Assembly (NCBI GenBank): GCA_015680685.1
Contig: MNCI01030955.1
Span: 66,272-128,271, forward strand
DNA length: 62,000 nucleotides
Source of the DNA: Gnetum montanum
Taxonomy: Eukaryota > Streptophyta > Gnetopsida > Gnetales > Gnetaceae
Direction: 5' to 3'
Shown: positions 31,004-44,200 of the stretch, one piece after another
Position numbering within the stretch: the stretch's first letter is position 1
Layout of the letters: each line of letters opens with the position of its first letter
Program-made: the position numbers and the translations under genes
Notes under the pieces: model-generated
Databases searched by the model: none
Told to the model about the DNA's origin: nothing
Seen by the model: the letters and a program-made list of their open reading frames with translations, nothing else

Positions 31004-31787
31004 GGGGAGACACTTATTTTGTAGATTCAATACTTTTTAGAAGCACTTTGACTAAGTTTTTAGGCCCCTAGGGCTATAAACCTTGATTTTGCAAATTTCT
31101 AGTTGATTTTAAGCATATTTGGAGGTTGTTCAAGGGTACTTAAGATTTTCCCCCTTCTTTCCATGTTGAGGAATTTACCCCAGCATGGAAGAAATGGGGG
31201 GAATGAGTTTTGGAGGCTGAAATGAAGTCAAATAAGTAAAATCTCAAGGTTATGTATCCTAGGCTTCTCTGACATAGATCTTTGGCTTCCAAGAGTGTCA
31301 TGTTGCCACCAGAAGTGAAAAAGAACCTTCCCCCCTTGTTTCCATGCCAGCTAGCATGGAATGGGCCTCCCTGACATGGATGAAGCAAGAATAATAGATC
31401 TAGATCAATTCAGGTCACAATCAACTATGCATGTCATCTTCCAAAGTTGCTAGGGCCAAGGGCTAGTGTTTCATGTCAAAATTTAGTAGTTTTGAGTACT
31501 CCTAAGTGGGCTTTTAGCTTCTCCCCATTTTTCGACGTTGGCACTAGGGGGCTTAGCATGGAAGATTAGGGGGAACCACTTTTTGACCATATGGGATCAA
31601 TTTTCTGAGGTTTGAAGGCTTTAATGACTACTGAAAGGGTTCTAGAGTGCTTGCAAGGTCATTTGATGTTATTCTGAGGTGTTTAGGAGCTCCAAAAAAG
31701 TCCCACTTAGAGTTTCCATGCTAGGGATATTGTGCTCAAAGTGAAAAAATGGATGCCCAACATAGAAGAACCATAAGTCCTAGATCT
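31004..31787 (-). mobile_element. Element E, left fragment (intron repeat region)
   Basis: Aligns to the intron of element D at about 38135-38910 (for example GGCCCCTAG, CATTTGGAGGTTGTTCAAGG, and the hairpin units with AGCATGGAA). It ends at GATCT, the left duplication of D. E continues at 53475 in register with the D paralogue, which proves that D interrupted it. B joins on the left at 31003. Confidence 0.8.
31783..31787 (+). other. Target site duplication of element D, left copy
   Basis: GATCT before the LTR at 31788, repeated at 53470-53474 after the other LTR. Confidence 0.85.
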
Positions 31788-33286
31788 TTTTACAACTAGA
31801 AAATTCAATTTTTTGGAAAAAATTAAAGGAGATTCGATGCACACCAGTTCCTCAACCCACAAATCCCTAGGGCCTCTAGAAAAAATGGAATTTGGGGCAC
31901 CATGGCTAATCTAGTAGATCAACCAAGAACTTACAAAATGTAAAGAAAATAAATTGTGAAAATACAATGCAAAATTTATAGATCTAACAAAAAAGAAGAA
32001 GGAAAATGTAGATTACACACACAATGAAACTTTAAAAATTCATTAAAATAATAAAGAATGGGTTTCAAAAATGTGTACAAAAGAATGCCTATGAAAGCAA
32101 CTGGTGGGGGGGTGTTTCATTGGTGTAGGAGTTCAAAGCCCATTGAAGCCAATGTAATCTAATCCATGATCTAGGTACTAAGCCACTTGTGACACTTTCA
32201 AACCTTCTTTGCTACAATCTCATATCTACAAGTTAGCTATGGTGGATGTTGTGAAGTGTGAAAAATCCAAGCTACCCAAGTGCTCTATGTTGGGAGTTGG
32301 GAATCCTAGGAGTACAACATGAAGCTTGAAAGTTCATAAATCTCAAAGGGGGATTGCAAAGTCACAAGGTCATAGAGTTTCTATGTTGGGTTCAAGGGAA
32401 AAAAACTGTGAAAACTTGTAAGAACTCTTGAGTGCTTGAAATGCCCAATTGTAGAACTTCAAAACTATTGAAAAGTGTAAAGTCTTGAACCTATAAATGG
32501 TGTTTGAGGATGGTTTTTATAGGTCTTTGGCCATGAATGGGACTACAAAATTGCTATGAGTTAGCTGCAAATTAGTTGCAAATTTCTACCTCGTTCAAGT
32601 GAGATGGATGCACAAATTTGTAGGGTTACCATACATAGTAAGCACCTTCCCCCATGGTCATTCTATTTACTATAAATAGTAATTGGGGCACACCTTCCAT
32701 GTTGGAGATGAATCTTTCATGCTAAGCTCTTCACCATGCTTGTTGAAGTGGCTGGTCAATGTTGAAGTGTATGAAGTGATGAATTTTGACTTTTATGCCT
32801 TTCATGTTGGGGGATGCAATTTTCAACACTGGGGATGAGGACTCCATTCTAGGGAAAAACTTCTATGCTAAGGGGAGAAGGTTTCCAGGCTATGCATGTA
32901 ATCTTCATGTTGAAAAGAAAAAGTTTCCTAAACCCCCACCCTTCCATGTTGGGAGTAGGTGAGATTTATCCCTTGCTTTTGTTTCCAGCATATAAAAGTG
33001 CATACCGCCCCCCCCCCCCTCCATAAAACTCATCAAATTGTCCTTTTGGCATTCCAAAAGGTATTTATGATTCCCTAAGTCCAAATATAGATACTAGATT
33101 TACTTGGGGAATGAGGCTTTGACCACTTATGAGGCATTTTTTAGTCCCAAAAGTATAAAGTATGTGAAATTTCCCACTGTGGGTTATAATCTTCACATTT
33201 ACAATGAATTTTTGCCTTAGGTGTCATGGGGTGAAAGCTACATGATGGAAATTAGCTATAACATGCAAATTTTTTGTGATGTTTCA
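31788..33286 (-). repeat. 3' LTR of element D
   Basis: The LTR is 1,499 bases. The sense start is TGAAACATCACAAAAAATTT at 33286 and the sense end is CTAGTTGTAAAA at 31788 (the other copy ends AGTTGCAACA). A TATA box is on the minus strand at 32521-32514 (CCTATAAAAACC). A run of 12 C at 33008-33019 corresponds to 20 C in the other LTR. Confidence 0.85.
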
Positions 33287-33305
33287 ATGGTCCCTCTTTG
33301 TTGGT
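33287..33305 (-). other. Polypurine tract, element D
   Basis: The sense strand reads CACCAACAAAGAGGGACCAT, immediately before TGAAACATC. It is shared with B and C. Confidence 0.75.
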
Positions 33306-33414
33306 GTCTGGAGGATTGACTTGAGAGGCACCAACAAAGAATACAAAATATTGTTGCATATTATAACGCTATAATGCATACATGCCACATGCGAATTAGG
33401 CTATCCATGTTACC

Positions 33415-33500
33415 AAAGTTGCTAGTTTAAGGTTTTGATGGGCCATGGTACTAGTTTAAGGCCCTAGAAGGTTGTCTTTCTAGTTTAAGGTTGTAGTGGA
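33415..33500 (-). repeat. Motif copies after integrase, element D
   Basis: Three copies on the plus strand: CTAGTTTAAGGTTTTGATGG, CTAGTTTAAGGCCCTAGAAG and CTAGTTTAAGGTTGTAGTGG, 30-35 bases apart. They fall between the pol stop at 33537 and the polypurine tract. Confidence 0.8.
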
Positions 33501-33536
33501 TCTTTGAAAGTAGGCTCGCTTGCTGGTGATTGGAAA

Positions 33537-36500
33537 CTATATGTAGTATGGATTTAGATAGGAAGGATTGATAGAATTGGATAGCTCATTCTCATCCATG
33601 TTAGCTACTCTAAAGACCATTACTATAGGCTTTGGTGACAATGAAGGGCCCTTCCTAGTTAGTTGAAAATTTGTTCATGTGCTCATGGATGGCCCTGAGG
33701 ACCAAGTCACCTTCTTTGATCTTACTCATGGTTAAGTTATGGTGATGTTGCTACTTTTTCCTCTTTTGATAGTGCTCAATGTGAGAAAGCACCTAAATAT
33801 ATTTCTCTTCCATTGAATCTAGGGCTACTATCCACAACTCCATGTTTTTCTTATCATTGATGAAGTTAGCTACTCAGAGTAATGACACCTGCAATTCAAT
33901 AGGTAAAACAGCTTCAAAACCATAAATCACACTATAAGGGATCATACTAGTTGTTGTGTGATAGGTTGTTATTTATGCCTATAGTGCATGAACAAGCCAC
34001 TCATGCCACCTACATTTGCTATTTTTGAAAATATTTTTTAGTAAGTTGATGATGACCTTATTGCTTGCTTCTACTTGTCCATTAGCTTGAGGGTAATAAG
34101 GAGATGAGAAAGAATGCTTAATGCCTAGGTTGTGATAGAAATATTTCATTTCATGGCTAAGAAATTGCTATCCATTATCTATAACTATGGTCATGGGTAT
34201 GAAAAAATGAGCTATAATGTTATCTAGGATGAATTTGCAAACTTGCTTAAATGTAGTCTTCCTTAGAGGAATAGCTTCAACCTACTTTGTAAAGTATTCG
34301 GTTGTGATGATGATGAAGCTATGCCATACTGAAGACTTAAGCATTATGGATCCAATGATATCCAACCCCCATCATTGAAATGGCCATGTTATTTGAGTGG
34401 TATGCAGCTTAGTTGGTGATACATATATAAGGTTGCTATATCATTGGCATGTGCCACAATGCTTAACTTTCTATAGGAAATCATTTTCCATATGGGGCCA
34501 ATAGTAGCCTAACTATCTAATCTTAGAGGTCATAGCTCTTGGTCCTATATTTCCTCCACAAACACCCTTGTGAGCCTCCTCTAGGATTGTTCTAGCTTTG
34601 GTTTTACCTAAGCACTGTAAGAGTATGCCATCATAGGATTGTCAACATAATGGATTATCATCCACGATGACCTACTACTTCGATTGCTTACATACAACAT
34701 CCTTTTGAGTAATAGTCAAGCCTTGTGAGGATTCACCATGCATAAGGTAAAATTTGATATCATCATACCACTTCCTAGTAGGAGTAGTATGAACAATGGC
34801 CACAAAAGCATCCTCAATGTTTTATGTGATGGAAGTAGCATAGTCCATGGTTAAGGTGGACAACTTGTTAAACATATCTGACCTCACATTAAGGGCTAAT
34901 GTTGCAATTGCATTGGCTATGGAATTCTCATTTTGGGCTATGTGTTGGATATCAACATCTATGAATTGTTGTAACAATTGCTTCCCTAGGTTGCAATAAG
35001 GTTGTAAGTGTTTGGCCTTACACACATATACCTCAATTACTTGGTTAACCACAATTTGTGAATTACCTTTGATCGCTAAGCATCTAATTCTTAGGTCACA
35101 AGCTATCATCATCCCTCTAATCAAACACTCATACTCTACTATGTTATTTATACACTCAAAATGATAGGCAAAGGGTCGAATTTCATTAGGTGAAAATGTT
35201 ATGATGGTAGTGGCACTAGTCCCATGGGTAGTTAAAGCTTTGTCAAAGTGGCTAACTACTTCATAACCCTTGGCCACTTGGATAACGATGTTAATATGCT
35301 CATCAGGAAATTTAAGATCTATGGCTACTTGGTCATTGAGAGGTGAAGCTGTGAGTTGTATGGGTACAACTTGACCTTTTGTTGAGGATTGAGAGATGTA
35401 ATCAAGATCAAACTCCATGGTTATAGCTTTTCATTGGGCTATATGGCTACTTTCGTAGATGTTGGTCATTATGGCTCTAAGTATGTTATTCTTGCAAGTG
35501 ATGTTGACTTGGCTTTTGAAGAGGTAGTATCTCCACTTATTTAACAAGAAGACTAGTGCTAGGAAATACTTCTCCACTTCAATGTATTGAGTCTCATGGG
35601 TAACTATTGCATGGCTAAGTTAGTATACAATCATTTCTACTACATTATCATAATTCTGATAGAGTAGAGAGGAAATGGATATGTTGGAGATGCCACATGA
35701 AATGTAAAATGGTTTACCCTTTGTGGAGGATAGAGTATCAATAGTTGTATCAACTCTTGCTTAAGGTTTTCAAAGGCCTCTTGGCATTAAGCCATCCACT
35801 CATAGTGAACTCCTTTCTTAAGCAAGTGTTACATGGGCTAGAACTTATTTGTAAGCCTAGTAATAAATCTGCAAATAAATTGCATTATGTCCTACAATCC
35901 TTGATGATATTTAAGGTTTTTAGGTACTAATAATTTAGATATGGTCTTAACCCTATTAGGATCAACACATATCCCTACTTTAGAGACTACAAAGCCAAGC
36001 ATCTTACCGATCTTGACACTGAAGACACATTTCCTAGGATTGAGCCTAAGATCCTATTTAAGGAATTGTTTAAGCACAAGGTCTTGGTCATTAGCATGGT
36101 TATTGGCCATATTGAGCTTAATAGCTATGTCATCTATTTAATCATTAAGTAAACCTAGCATGTAATTGCTGAAGATATAGGTCATGGCTCTCTCATATGT
36201 TTCTCCTACCTTCTTAAGGCAGAAGGACATCATAGTATAGTAACAAATTTCTCATGGGGTCATAAAGGTCATGCTATGTTGGTGCTCTAGGTTGATCCTA
36301 ATTTTGTTATATCCTAAGAATCCATCCATAAAATACAACATGGCATGTCCAACCATAGTATTGATAAGTTGATCAATATAAGGAAAAGGGAAGGTATCCT
36401 TCATGGTTTCTTTATTCAAGTCTCGAAGGTCAATGCAAATATAGATATTCCCATTTTTCTTAGGGACTACTACTATGTTGGATACCCATTCTACATAGTC

Positions 36501-36993
36501 AACAACCGGAATGAAACAATCTTGGTAGAGCTTTGAGATTTCATCACGAACTACCAAGGCCAAATCAGGTCTAATGTTGTGCACTTTCTACTTAATCGGT
36601 CTAATGATAGGATCTAGTATGATGTTGTGCTAGACTAAACATGGGTCTAGGCCTAGAATATCTTCATATGACCAAGTAAAGACCTTAACGTTTCTTTGTA
36701 GGACCTTCATGATGACTTTAGCATATTGAGGTTCCAATGAGAAACTTAGTTTAAGGGTTTTCTCCTCATCACTATGTGTTGTGATCAAAACCTCAACTAA
36801 AGAGTCTTTAGTTATGTCACCTACCTCTAAGTTAAGGATTTTGACAAGGTTTTTCTATTGAGACTATGTGATCTACAAGATTCTTAGGCTCAAGGTCTAG
36901 GCAATTAGGGTCTATACACTATTCGACATTATCGTGAGGTCCATGTAGACACAAGAGCAAACTGATTTATTCCCAAGTACTCATACTTTGATC
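33537..36993 (-). pseudogene. Pol exon of element D: RT, RNase H, archaeal-type RNase H, integrase
   Basis: The segment begins at the decayed acceptor (TATGCAA/GATC) and ends with LNPYYI and a stop at 33539-33537. RT N-half is open at 36584-36252 (SNIVVVPKKNGNIYICIDLR, FPYIDQLINT). The catalytic box near 36150-36120 reads a stop in place of Tyr, then IDD. Retroviral RNase H (about 35850-35500) is weak. The second RNase H is at 35418-34822. Integrase, about 34560-33960, is in scattered frames with the core hardly readable, and the GPY/F-like tail is at about 33650-33537. It is clearly inactive. Confidence 0.8.
34822..35418 (-). pseudogene. Archaeal-type RNase H of element D (198-codon open stretch)
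   Basis: This is the longest intact view of the second RNase H in the window. Blocks are FDKALTTHGTSATTIITF (residues about 57-75), INNIVEYECLIRGMM with the catalytic Glu (about 90-105), KGNSQIVVNQV (about 117-127) and ENSIANAIATLAL (about 163-175). Two usual catalytic Asp positions (GDSQ and ADA) are Asn here, although the frame is open. The preceding spacer, VPIQLTASPLNDQVAIDL, is shared with C. This extra RNase H between RNase H and integrase is the mark of the Tat lineage. Confidence 0.8.
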
Positions 36994-37234
36994 TTGCATA
37001 TTAACCAAAAACATATTAAGTGGAACCTAGGTAAAATTGAATAAATAATGCTAAAATTCTATAAACTTATGCAAATACATGCAAATATAAGGTAAACAAG
37101 GCCATCCAAGGTCATCAATAGGGTGATAACAAGTAAACAAAGTGCAATAAGGATCAAATAAAGGTTAGACCAAGGTTAAACAAAGTAAAGTATAAGGAGA
37201 AAAGCTAGAAATGGTCAACAAAGATCATGATTTT

Positions 37235-37615
37235 GCCAATTTTTAGGCCTTAGAGGGCCATGATGGCAGTTTAGAGTCTTGGTGGACTATGATTCTAGTT
37301 TAAGGCCTTAGTGGGCCATGGTCACATGGTGTTAAATAGTGGTTAGGGAAGGTCAAACTCCACTTTTTGATACCATTAAAAGGCTAAAAAAAGGTAAATA
37401 AAGCTATAATAAGGCAAGTAAAGAATAGATATGTCTATATAAAGGCCATATAATGTAAATAAGGTGAACAATGCAACACAAGTTCGAGAATAAGCCAAAA
37501 TACTATGTATTAAGATAAACATCAAGTAAAACAAGCCATATATGGTTAAATTTGGGTAATATATGTTAAAAAATGGTTAGGGTTTGCTAGTTTTAGGCCT
37601 TAGAGGACCATATTT
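37235..37615 (-). repeat. Motif copies at intron 3' edge, element D
   Basis: Copies near 37235, 37265, 37292 and 37588 (for example CTAGTTTAAGGCCTTAGTGG and CTAGTTTTAGGCCTTAGAGG). Between them the sequence is A/T-rich with repeated phrases TAAATAAG and AAGGC, and no coding is seen. Confidence 0.7.
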
Positions 37616-37689
37616 TGAAGCTACAAGGCTATTAGGTGATTTTGGACATTAATTAGGGCTATTTCTGGGCTGTTTGAACCCAAAAATCA

Positions 37690-40600
37690 AGTGTTTTAAG
37701 GCTTCCATACTCAGCTTAGCATGGAAACAAGGATCCTAAACCTGGAAACTGAGGAAAATAGATTTTGGGATGCTCAGAGGTCTAAAATTGAGATTCTAGG
37801 ACCTTCCCAAGGTAATGTAGGGTTAGATCCATCAAAATTGGACACTTCATGGGTCTCTAATAGTAAAAAAAAAAAAAAAAGGGTTTGGAGCCTTCCCCCT
37901 TGTTTCCACCTTGGCCAACATGGAAGAACGAGGGGCTCAACATGAAAAACCAAAAAATTAGCCAAAATAGGATCAAATGAGATCAAACAAGTAGTCAGAA
38001 CCTAGATCTAAAAGGTATGAATCCTCTAGGTTCTTTTTGAGGTAGTTTGAGTTGATTTTGAGTGTCGAAACATGTCAAAATGGCTTCCTTTTTTTTCCAC
38101 ACTAAGCATAGTATCCCTAGGGTGGAAGAATATTTGGACACTTATTTCATGGATTTAGAATGATTTTAGAGCACATTGACTAGGTTCCTAGGCCCCTAGA
38201 ACAATAGACCTTGATTTTGAAAGTTTTTGGCTAATTTTGAGCACATTTGGAGGTTGTTCAAGGTTACATAAGGTCTTCCCCATTTTTTTCAATGATGGAG
38301 GAGTTACTTTAGCATGGAAAATTAGGAGGAATAAGTTTTGAAGATCAAAACAAGGTTAAATGATCAAAATCTTAAGGCTATGATGTCCTAGGCTTCTTTA
38401 GCATAGATATTTGGCTTTTGAGAGTGTCATCTTGTCACTAAACATGGAAAAGTAGCTTTCCCCCCTTTTTTCCATGCTACCCAATGTGGAAGGAACCTTC
38501 TACAGCATGGATGAAGCAAGAATCCTATATCCAAGTCAATTCGGATTACAATTGACTATTCATGTTAGCTTTCAGAGTTGCTAGGGCCAAGGAGCATGTC
38601 TCCATGTTAAAATTTGATAGTTTTGAGTACTCCCAAGTGGTTTTTGAGATTTTTCATTTTTTTCCATGTTGAGGTGAGGGAGCTCAACATGGAAGACTAG
38701 GAGAAACCATTTTTTGACCATCTAAGATCAATTTCTTGACATTTGAAGGCTCCAATGGCTACTAACAAGGTTCTAGGGTGAATGTAAGGTTGTTTAATGT
38801 TCTTCTAAGGTGTTTAGGAGTTTCAAACAAGTCTCCCCTTAACTTTCCATGCTAAGGATACTATGCTTAGCATGGAAAAAGGGATCCCTAGCATGAAAGA
38901 ACCTTAAATCCCATATCTAAGCTTGTTTTAGCCTCAATCAGTTGTGCATGTATGCTTCCACGTTTTCCAAGGTCAAGGACTAGGGTTTGAGCTCAAGTTT
39001 GACCAGTTTGAAGATTTTCTAGATGGTTTTTGAGCTTCCCCCTTATTTTCCACACTAAGGATAGTATTCCTAGCATGGAATACTAGGGGGAAGTATCATT
39101 TTGATGTTTTGCATCATTTCTGATCATGCATGTAGGTCTCCGAGGTTGCTAGTGTCAATTACCAATGCTTGGTGTTAAAATTTGATTATTTCAAGGGATT
39201 TTAAGTGGTTTTTGATGTTTCCCTTATTTTTCCATGCTAGGGAATCCATGCTTAGCTTAGAAGATTGGAGGAAATGCTTTCTGACTATTCATGATTGATT
39301 TTAACAATCCTAAGGATCTTAGGATGTGCAAATAAGATTCTACAACACACACAAGGATTTTTGGTGTTTGCTTAAGGTCTTTGGAGGCTATTTAGGTGTT
39401 CCCTAAAAGTTCCTCCCTTTATTCCATGCTAGGTAGCATGGAAGAGGTGGTTCTCATCATGGAAGAACTTAGGAATGTTGATTTTTACCATTTTCTATCA
39501 TTTTTGGCTATGCATGCAACCCTCTAAGGTTGCTAGTATCGACTATTGATACTTGATGTTAAATTTTGATTATTTAAAGGGTTATTAAGTAGGTTTTAGG
39601 CTTTCCCATTTTTCCCATGTTGGGGTTTCCATGCTTAGAATGAAAGATTGGGGGAAAGGGATTTTTAGCTTTTATGATCAAATTAGGCTATGCATGAGTG
39701 TCTACAGGGTTGCTAGTATTGGCCATCAATGTCTAAGGTTAAAATATGGTCATTTTGAAGGCTATGAGAGGGTTTTTAGGCTTTCCCCTTTCCATACATG
39801 CTAAGGGTGGAAGGCTTAGTGTGGATAGGATCCCCCTTAGCATGGAGAACTAAGAGGCAATAGTTTTGGTCATTTTAGACAACTTCTGGAAGTTCGATGG
39901 CTTCGAAAGGATTGGGTTATATCGAGAAGTCTAATTTCATGAAAATTTTAATAGTTTTAGCTTCCCCCATTCTATCTATGATAATAATGGAATGATTAAC
40001 ATGGAAGAGGCCTCCTCAACCAAGAAATTCAGATCTAAGCTATATTGATAGCTAATCAATCATGCATGTCAACTTTTGGGGTTGCCGATGTCAACAATTG
40101 ATGTTTGGTACCAAAATCCATCATCTTAGAGGCTTCTAAATTCTTTATGAAATTTTTCCATTTTTTTCCATGTTGGGCTTAGTGACCCCAATATAGATGA
40201 GAGGGGAAGAATATATTTGTGCTATTTTTAAGAGTTTTTGAGGTCTTAGAAGCTCTAGATGGCTCCAACTATGTCTAGGGGTTAAAGTGCATTAAGAAAT
40301 GAACACTAGGTAGTCAATTTAGGTCATTTGTGACTTCCTCCTATCCATCCACACTAATGGTGAGACTCTTAGAATGGATGAGGCCTTCCCCAGTATGGAA
40401 ACACCAAATCCCAAGGTTTTGACCAATTTCAATTTGGTTTGATGAGGTTTTGAGGTTATTGAAGATGCTCAAATGGATTCTACGTCATGTGAGGCCTACT
40501 TTAGGCTTAAAATTGGGCTAGATGGGTACTAGGGATAGGTGTTTCCCCTTGCTTCCACATTGGGAACTATTTCCCCAGTGTGGAAACCCATGGTATCTAG
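37690..40600 (+). repeat. Array of about 190-bp hairpin units (element D)
   Basis: About 16 degenerate units are marked by an inverted pair such as TTTCCATGCTAAGG and CTTAGCATGGAA, with anchors at about 37727, 37917, 38120, 38314, 38485, 38687, 38870, 39073, 39258, 39436, 39637, 39817, 39997, 40190, 40372 and 40577. The spacing is 170-205. Between the hairpins recur phrases such as GTTGCTAGTGTCAATTACC. The array lies upstream of the antisense promoter. E has the same array (31140-31760, 53480-55270), and C and B lack it. Confidence 0.75.
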
Positions 40601-41218
40601 CTTCATTCATGTCTCACCCACTTTCAGTAACCTAGGGTTAAAAAGGTAGGTTTTGGTTATTAAAAAGGGGAAAGTAGTTATATTTTAATGATTTTGTGAA
40701 ATTGAAGGCATGTTTCCATGTTGGGCATGACATCCACAATGTCAATGCATGGTAGTTAAAGTTGCAATATGGTTCTAAGTGTCAAAATTCAAGAAAATCT
40801 CAATGTTGATGCAAGTTTTTAGTTAAGAGAGCAAGTGTAGGGTGGGTTCCATAATCCACGATTTTAAAATTTTAAAAATTAAACTTGTTTTCCATCTAAA
40901 CTTAGCATTGNAATGTGAAATAGACATTTCCCCTCTTACACTCTAGTGCACTTAGAGTTATGGTGCACTAAATTAGCAGTTGGAGTTTCAAGGTGTGCAT
41001 TTAGGTTTATGTGGTTTATATGGTTGAATTTTTGCAAGTTTTCAATCATAATTTTCTTTCTTACAACTGTGCATTAGAGGAGAGCTCTAGTAGAGTTTTT
41101 GTGGTAGAGAGCATCAATCTTCAACGTGGAAGCCTTCCATCTCCCCTGTAGCTAGCATAGAACACCTTTTTCTCTTGATTCCAAACTACTCTTAGCATTG
41201 AACCTACCATGGTGTCAA

Positions 41219-44200
41219 AATAATGTGGAGGAAAGAGTTGGAATCTGATGATCCAAAGGGTAGATGAACATGCCAAGGAGTTGTCAAAGGTTCCTAGGCC
41301 TATCTTCATTTAGGATTCATCCATCACCACTCCAAGGTAGGTACTTCTACCTATTTTTGCCTTCATTTTAGCTATTTTATTGCATTTTTCTTGCCACATG
41401 TAAGGCCATTTTTCTCATATCTATTCTAATATAGGGGGTAAAATAAATTTTTGCTAAAATTCCACCTTTTAGTTTGGCTTTTTCCACATGGATCCATGGT
41501 TGTTTCATTGTTTTTGCCTAAATAGAATCAACTTTTAAAATCAAGCATACTGGTTTTATGCTTTTTTTCCAAAGTTTTGAGGTATTGCCATTTTTTCAAA
41601 TCTAGGCCAAAGTATTCATCAAAATTAAATTTCAATGAAATCATAGCCACTATTTTGGTGTGCTTTCTAATGGGTATCAATCATTTTTGTTGTTTTGGCT
41701 ATATTTTCATGGCTATGTTAAGTTGGGTTTTAACTTTTTAGCTTTTAACATGACAAAGCTAGTAAATTTGTATATTTTTTCTTAGCAAAACAAGTTAATA
41801 TTTTTAAAATTTGATAATATGGATTTGTAGCTCTTTTTTTAATCTTTCCAATGAATTTTTTCTCATTCAATTTGAATTAATAACACTAGAGTTATGGTTA
41901 TTTTCCTAAGGTCATGCACATAAGTTTTTGATGTTGTTTTTAAAATTTCATGTAAGTTCATGAATTTTTTCTAATTGAACAGTAATGGTTTTGGTTGTTC
42001 TCTGGATTTTCTTAAGTAGGTCTTGGCTTAAGCTTTCTAATGAAGGTGGAATCACTTCGATTGGAATTAAAATGAATTTTAACAAATGTTCTATAATGCC
42101 TATGTTGAAAGGAGGTTTATGAGATTTTCAAAATATTATCCAAATTGATGAATTTTCTCTGAATAAATAGAAATGGTTTTGAATTTTCTTTAAGCATGGG
42201 TGCTTAGGGCTATATTTAAGCTTTCAAAAAATGGTAGAATCACTCTATTTGAAGCTCAAAAAAATCTTTAGTGAATTTGTTTCTACCCCTACATGAAAAG
42301 GGAATTCATGGTGATGGCTATGGTTATTTTGCTGATTTGTCTATATTCTATGTAAAAACAGCTATGTATTTTTGGTTGTAAAGGTCATGGCTGTAAAGCT
42401 TGTTATTTTAGGGTTCTTTCCATGGTGGAATCACTAAAATCAAAGCCTTCATGAACTTTTGATAAATTTTTCGGTTATGGTTGTGTAAATAAGGAAAAAT
42501 TTTGGATGGAGGAGATTGATATGTAGAGTTTCTCATGTAAAAATCATGTAAAACTTATGCTTTAAATACATTTTTTAAGAAAAATAAAGGCTTCACTAGT
42601 TTTTAAAAATATTTTTACTATGGCTATATGCTTTTTAAAGTTTTTTAATGCTTTTTTCTAAATTTATGCATAATTTAGATTAAGGCTTACCTATGGCTAT
42701 AATATTTTAGTTATGAAGTAAAGGCTATAAAAGATGGCAATAATGTTATTATGGAATTTATTAAGCTAATTTAGATAAACACCTTAGAGCTTTTTACAGA
42801 GGTTAATTTCACCTTTGACTAGATGTTTCTCCAAATTTGCTAAGTATTTCCATAATGTAAGGTTATGCAAGTTTGTAATAATGTTTTATTGTGGAATTGA
42901 TTAAGCTAATCTAGATAAATACCTTAGAGCTTTTTATAGAGGCTAATTTCATCCCTGACTAGATGTTTTTACCAAATTTTCTAAGTAATGCCAAATGGTC
43001 ATAGTGCTTTTGTTTTGCTTTGTGCAAGGTTTAGTTGAAATCCATCCTCATCATTATGGAGTTGGTGGGTATCTTATGCTACAATGGACATTCCAAGACC
43101 AATACCCCACTCCCTAATATGCCTTTGGGAAAGCTATCACTATGGTTCTAGCTTGGGACAAGAGGATTCCTTGCCTACATCTTAAAGAACTTTAGTGTGA
43201 TGTTGTAGTCACACTTGTCTGCAAATGTGGCAAGGGTTATAGTGGAGACCCTGTTACCTTAGGCATCCAACCTAATTGTTAGATTTATTTTTGACAAGCT
43301 ACCTTCTAGAATAGTAAGGGCCTTAGTAGACATCATCATTCCATGTTACGTCATAGAGATATGGATGATGCTAGAGTATAAATAGTATAATGCTAACAAT
43401 ACTATAATGGTGGTGCATAGAGCCCACATGTTGTTCTAGAATCCACCTAGCACCATGTATCATCTACAATGGTAAGCATCGTTGTTGTAATGTTCTTATG
43501 CTTTTGGCATAATTATCTTTCCTAACTTCATTTTTTTTACAAATTTCTTGCAAGTACAAGGTTAATGATCAAGGTTTGATCATCAATGATCAAATCTTGG
43601 TAGTGGCACAAACTACTTTGGATAAATTCATCAAGAGTCCTCAGATCAGAACAACTTTGTATCTATAGTTAAGAGGGGACTTTGATGCATATGCCTCAAA
43701 TTTCAACCTTGTATACAAGAAGTGTAAAGATGATGGAATAATGCACAATTGGTGGGAAAATTCTAATAACTCATGCATGAGATCCTTACAACTGGGACCT
43801 CCACACCAAAGAAGAAAAGGAAAGGAAAACATAAAGTCTATAACTTCTATTATTTCAGGGCTATAATTTTAAGTGTTATGTTTGTTTGTTTGATTGTTAA
43901 ACTTACTTATGTTGATGCTAAACTTTGGATGTTTCTTTGTAGGACCTTCCACCTCTACTGATGTCACCATACCACTTTTAGAATCACATCATGAGGATAC
44001 CCTCATCTTGATGTTTGGTGAGGTGACACCAGCATGAGTGGCTAAGGGAATAAGCACCTAGCTACATTCAAGTAAACATGTAGCATGCAGGTTTGCTCGA
44101 TGTATTTATGACACCTATCCCTTTCATTCCTATTGCGGAGATGTTGCATGTCATCAACTCCTTTAATGAGAAGGTTGGTCATTTTAGCACCATCATTCAG

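Noticed and set aside
31140-31388. 82-codon minus-strand open frame
   Set aside because: Part of the hairpin-repeat units of E, not conserved as coding in the D copy at about 38270-38520.
37721-37945. 74-codon open frame
   Set aside because: Falls in the hairpin-repeat array of D; no conserved counterpart in E.
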